This document shows, in pieces, positions 5,513 to 7,318 of a stretch of DNA of 7,318 bases. Source of the DNA: an uncultured Erysipelotrichaceae bacterium (GTDB lineage: Bacteria; Bacillota_I; Bacilli_A; Erysipelotrichales; Erysipelotrichaceae); NCBI GenBank assembly GCA_937874965.1, contig CALNCD010000269.1:1-7318 (forward strand). Reading direction: 5' to 3'. Made by a program: the position numbers and the translations under genes. The number at the start of each line of letters is the position of its first letter. Position 1 is the first letter of the stretch. The notes beneath the pieces are model-generated. The model was not told the DNA's origin, searched no databases, and saw only the letters and a program-made list of their open reading frames with translations.

Positions 5513-6622
5513 TTATTTCTGCAGTTGATAAGGGTAGGTACTCGTGCGGTGCTGAAAGGAAAGAATCTGTTCGTTTTTTACTCTCCCTTGATTAAGATCG
5601 ATGCTGTTTTCCAGAATTTCACCGTAATTGTCAAACGTGAATTGATACAAGTAAGGAATCAAGCATTGGGAAATCTGATAGGAAGCACTGTTCCAAAGCA
5701 ATGAGGGACTGTGATCAACGCCGTAATAGCGGATCTTCCCGACATCAAATGTCGGTTCACTGAATGTCGTCGCTTTCGCAAACGGGAAAGCCATCCCCTC
5801 ATCACAGCTGACATCAATGATCAGACAGGGCTTCTTGAAGGCGGAAATAGCATCAGCTTCAAAGAACATGACGGGTTTGGTCGGGTTCTGAAGTATTCCA
5901 TTGACAATGATATCGGCTTTCGTGAGTTCATCAAGCAGGGTTGGCTGCCCTTCTTTTTTTATCCGCAGGACGTGGTGTTCATCAAAGTAAATCTGTGAAT
6001 AGACAATGCTGTGAATCCGGTCATTGACGAGATGACTGGCTCTCCAGCTGTAAACTTCAATGTCGTGATAACCATGTGAGATGAGTGCATGAACTGCTCC
6101 TCGGCTTACCGATCCGAAACTGAATACCTTGATTTTTTTAGGGGCTCCGAAGTATCCATCGATACCTTGACCTTGCAAGGCATCGAGAACGGAGCAATAG
6201 CCTGCCATTTCATTGTTGGTCTGGAAAACATGGACGGTTCCCCGGTAATTGCGGTAAAACATGTTTTCCCAGGCAACAAAGGTCATCTGCTTCTCAATTC
6301 CCAATTGAGCAATTTCGGTTTGCTGAACGGCATGGACCCATCCCCACAGTATGCTGTGATCAGGCATCTGGCGGATATCGTCTGGGGTTGGTTTTGCTAG
6401 AATGATATGATCATGATTGGCTAAGAGATCTTGGCGGGATTGGCAGGGGTGACCGGTATAGGTTTCAAAGTAATCGTCACTGTAACCGAACGGGACGCCA
6501 TATCCTTTCTCAAAAACAAGTTCGTTCAATACATCTGGGTTGATCGTAGGGACATGCAATGGATGAATACTCACCCTATTTTCATTTTCCTTTAGAGAAG
6601 AACCAAGTACTGCGACGCTCAT
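5513..6622 (-). CDS. Alanine dehydrogenase/PNT-family opine-type dehydrogenase, N5-(carboxyethyl)ornithine synthase-like
   Basis: Probably an NAD(P)-dependent reductive-amination enzyme joining a 2-oxo acid to an amino acid, by resemblance to N5-(carboxyethyl)ornithine synthase (pyruvate plus ornithine) and to the yeast saccharopine dehydrogenase Lys1 fold. The N-terminal half carries ENENRVSIHP (12-21), Lys77 in LAKPTP and His97 in GWVHAVQ, positions matching the catalytic Lys/His of alanine and saccharopine dehydrogenases, then AWENMF (117-122) and TNNEMAG (135-141). The Rossmann part has VFSFGSVSRGA (166-176), DIIVNGIL (237-244), IIDVSCDEG (268-276), EPTFDV (289-294) and YGVDHSPSLLW (300-310). 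At 369 residues it is longer than the Lactococcus enzyme (about 313) and close to Lys1 (373). AAAGGAGGT (6636-6628) lies five bases before the ATG. No lysine, ornithine or arginine gene is adjacent. The family is sure; the substrate is open. Confidence 0.8.
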   Translation of the reverse strand: MSVAVLGSSLKENENRVSIHPLHVPTINPDVLNELVFEKGYGVPFGYSDDYFETYTGHPCQSRQDLLANHDHIILAKPTPDDIRQMPDHSILWGWVHAVQQTEIAQLGIEKQMTFVAWENMFYRNYRGTVHVFQTNNEMAGYCSVLDALQGQGIDGYFGAPKKIKVFSFGSVSRGAVHALISHGYHDIEVYSWRASHLVNDRIHSIVYSQIYFDEHHVLRIKKEGQPTLLDELTKADIIVNGILQNPTKPVMFFEADAISAFKKPCLIIDVSCDEGMAFPFAKATTFSEPTFDVGKIRYYGVDHSPSLLWNSASYQISQCLIPYLYQFTFDNYGEILENSIDLNQGRVKNEQILSFQHRTSTYPYQLQK

Positions 6623-6664
6623 ACGTTACCTCCTTTAGTCATTATTCATACTTTGATTATGTAG

Positions 6665-6680
6665 AGAATATTATAATTCT
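6665..6680. repeat. Inverted repeat AGAAT-N6-ATTCT over a secondary -10
   Basis: AGAAT (6665-6669) and ATTCT (6676-6680) flank ATTATA, which on the minus strand reads TATAAT. This 16-bp palindromic element therefore centres on a possible second -10 for the opine-type dehydrogenase gene and could be an operator. The region is very AT-rich, so chance is a real alternative. Confidence 0.3.
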
Positions 6681-6688
6681 ATAATCCT

Positions 6689-6717
6689 ATTATAACATAC
6701 TCTTGAAATTACTTCAT
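6689..6717 (-). promoter_or_regulatory. Promoter of the opine-type dehydrogenase gene
   Basis: On the minus strand, TGtTATAAT (6697-6689) is a perfect extended -10, with a weak -35 ATGAAG (6717-6712, 3 of 6 matches) at a 17-bp spacer. A second TATAAT lies 19 bases downstream at 6675-6670, so there may be tandem starts. The leader would be about 60 bases from the upstream site. Confidence 0.55.
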
Positions 6718-6721
6718 TTTA

Positions 6722-6750
6722 TATAAAAGTCAATGCTTCCATGATACAAT
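6722..6750 (+). promoter_or_regulatory. Promoter of the right-edge gene
   Basis: An extended -10 TGaTACAAT (6742-6750; hexamer 5 of 6) is preceded at 17 bp by a poor -35, TATAAA (6722-6727, 3 of 6). Transcription would start near 6757, leaving a leader of about 20 bases that contains the ribosome binding site AGGAG (6766-6770). Confidence 0.5.
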
Positions 6751-6777
6751 AGTGAAAACGCATATAGGAGAGCTGAC

Positions 6778-7318
6778 ATGACGCCTAATTCCTTCGGATT
6801 TCTGGACTTCAACCACATGATGACCCTGCCATCACTCAGCGGCGACTACCACGAATTTTCGCTGGATTCTGAACCAGGGATCCATCGTTGTTTTACCATC
6901 AGCCAAAGTGCATCTCCCATAAAACTTCCGGTTTTTTCAAAGCAAATGCTGATTATCGATTCCGGCTATCATTGGCATCAGTTTATCTTTTTCCATCAGC
7001 CTTATTTCCTGACAGTTGTCTTTGATGGGAATGATGCGATTGTTTTAAGCCAGTTCGATATCGTTGAAACACTGGATTCCAACGACGGCGGCATTGCAGT
7101 CGGCAAGGATCGCTATCTCAAAGTTCTGTTCCACCCGGATGGGCGTTACCATCGGATGGGAGAAGAAGCACTTGAAAAAGCCTTGCGTCATCGTGAACTC
7201 ACCCATCTGGAACGGGGGCGAAGCTATTCTGTCTCTGAGAAACTGATTAAGACCTATTCGATCCGTTTGAATCAGCTGGAAAAGCGAATTCGTTTATTGT
7301 CTTCCACGAACCGTTTTG
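6778..7318 (+). CDS. Uncharacterised protein, possibly DUF402-like, C-terminus beyond window
   Basis: An open frame of 180 codons without a stop, missing from its 3' side because the window ends. ATG at 6778 follows AGGAG (6766-6770) at seven bases, downstream of a plausible promoter. I do not firmly recognise the family. The order of features resembles DUF402 proteins such as B. subtilis YgaC: an aromatic strand YHWHQFIFFHQPYF (64-77), then FDGNDAIVLSQFDIVETLD (82-100), then KDRYLKVLFHPDGRYHRMG (110-128), then an ALEKAL helix (131-136). In DUF402 the last two blocks normally carry DLD and DEDE acidic clusters. Here these read DRYL and GEEA, so either the active site is degenerate or the resemblance is superficial. 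The C-terminal part visible (154-180) is basic and helical-looking. No signal peptide or membrane segment is seen. The gene is certainly coding; its function is unknown. Confidence 0.75.
   Translation, partial: MTPNSFGFLDFNHMMTLPSLSGDYHEFSLDSEPGIHRCFTISQSASPIKLPVFSKQMLIIDSGYHWHQFIFFHQPYFLTVVFDGNDAIVLSQFDIVETLDSNDGGIAVGKDRYLKVLFHPDGRYHRMGEEALEKALRHRELTHLERGRSYSVSEKLIKTYSIRLNQLEKRIRLLSSTNRF

Noticed and set aside
6753..6766. A cre-like CcpA site, TGAAAACGCATATA, just after the -10 of the right-edge gene.
   Set aside because: It fails the consensus at the conserved C near the 3' end and lacks dyad symmetry, so it is probably chance.
1..7318. Search for tRNA, rRNA, CRISPR, insertion-sequence ends, phage genes or a defence cassette.
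   Set aside because: No periodic repeats, terminal inverted repeats, transposase or tRNA-like cloverleaf were seen; nearly all the DNA is used by seven housekeeping-style genes.

Overview
The window looks like ordinary chromosome of a low-to-moderate GC Gram-positive bacterium (Bacillota). The evidence is strong AGGAGG-type ribosome binding sites, sigma-A-like promoters with an extended -10, compact intergenic regions with hairpin-plus-T-run terminators, a Staphylococcus-type class I fructose-bisphosphate aldolase and a Firmicutes-type GMP reductase. An Erysipelotrichia-like or related lineage would fit, but that is inference from gene style and not from a marker gene.

Layout, left to right: (1) a partial minus-strand G3E/CobW-like P-loop GTPase (1-607, 3' end outside the window); (2) a divergent plus-strand S9-family serine peptidase (745-2751); (3) a convergent minus-strand class I fructose-bisphosphate aldolase, fda (2894-3781), separated from the peptidase by two strong terminators; (4) a divergent plus-strand YbaK-type aminoacyl-tRNA deacylase (3910-4383); (5) plus-strand GMP reductase, guaC (4455-5429), with its own promoter; (6) a convergent minus-strand alanine dehydrogenase/PNT-family opine-type dehydrogenase resembling N5-(carboxyethyl)ornithine synthase (5513-6622), sharing a bidirectional terminator with guaC; (7) a divergent plus-strand gene of uncertain family, possibly DUF402-like, that runs off the right edge (6778-7318). 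No intergenic stretch exceeds 160 bases.

No multi-gene system is apparent. Each gene has its own promoter and the genes alternate in orientation, so they look like single-gene transcription units: peptide turnover, glycolysis, tRNA quality control, purine salvage, and amino-acid/opine metabolism. No mobile element, phage gene, tRNA, rRNA or CRISPR array was seen.

The most notable signals are regulatory. All seven predicted promoters carry a TGn extended -10. The fda/ybaK pair shares one near-palindromic element holding two back-to-back extended -10 boxes one base apart, and the fda transcript predicted from it would begin exactly at a hairpin. On the protein side, the GTPase lacks the CxCC metal motif usual in its superfamily, and the opine-type dehydrogenase has no neighbour that reveals its substrate.
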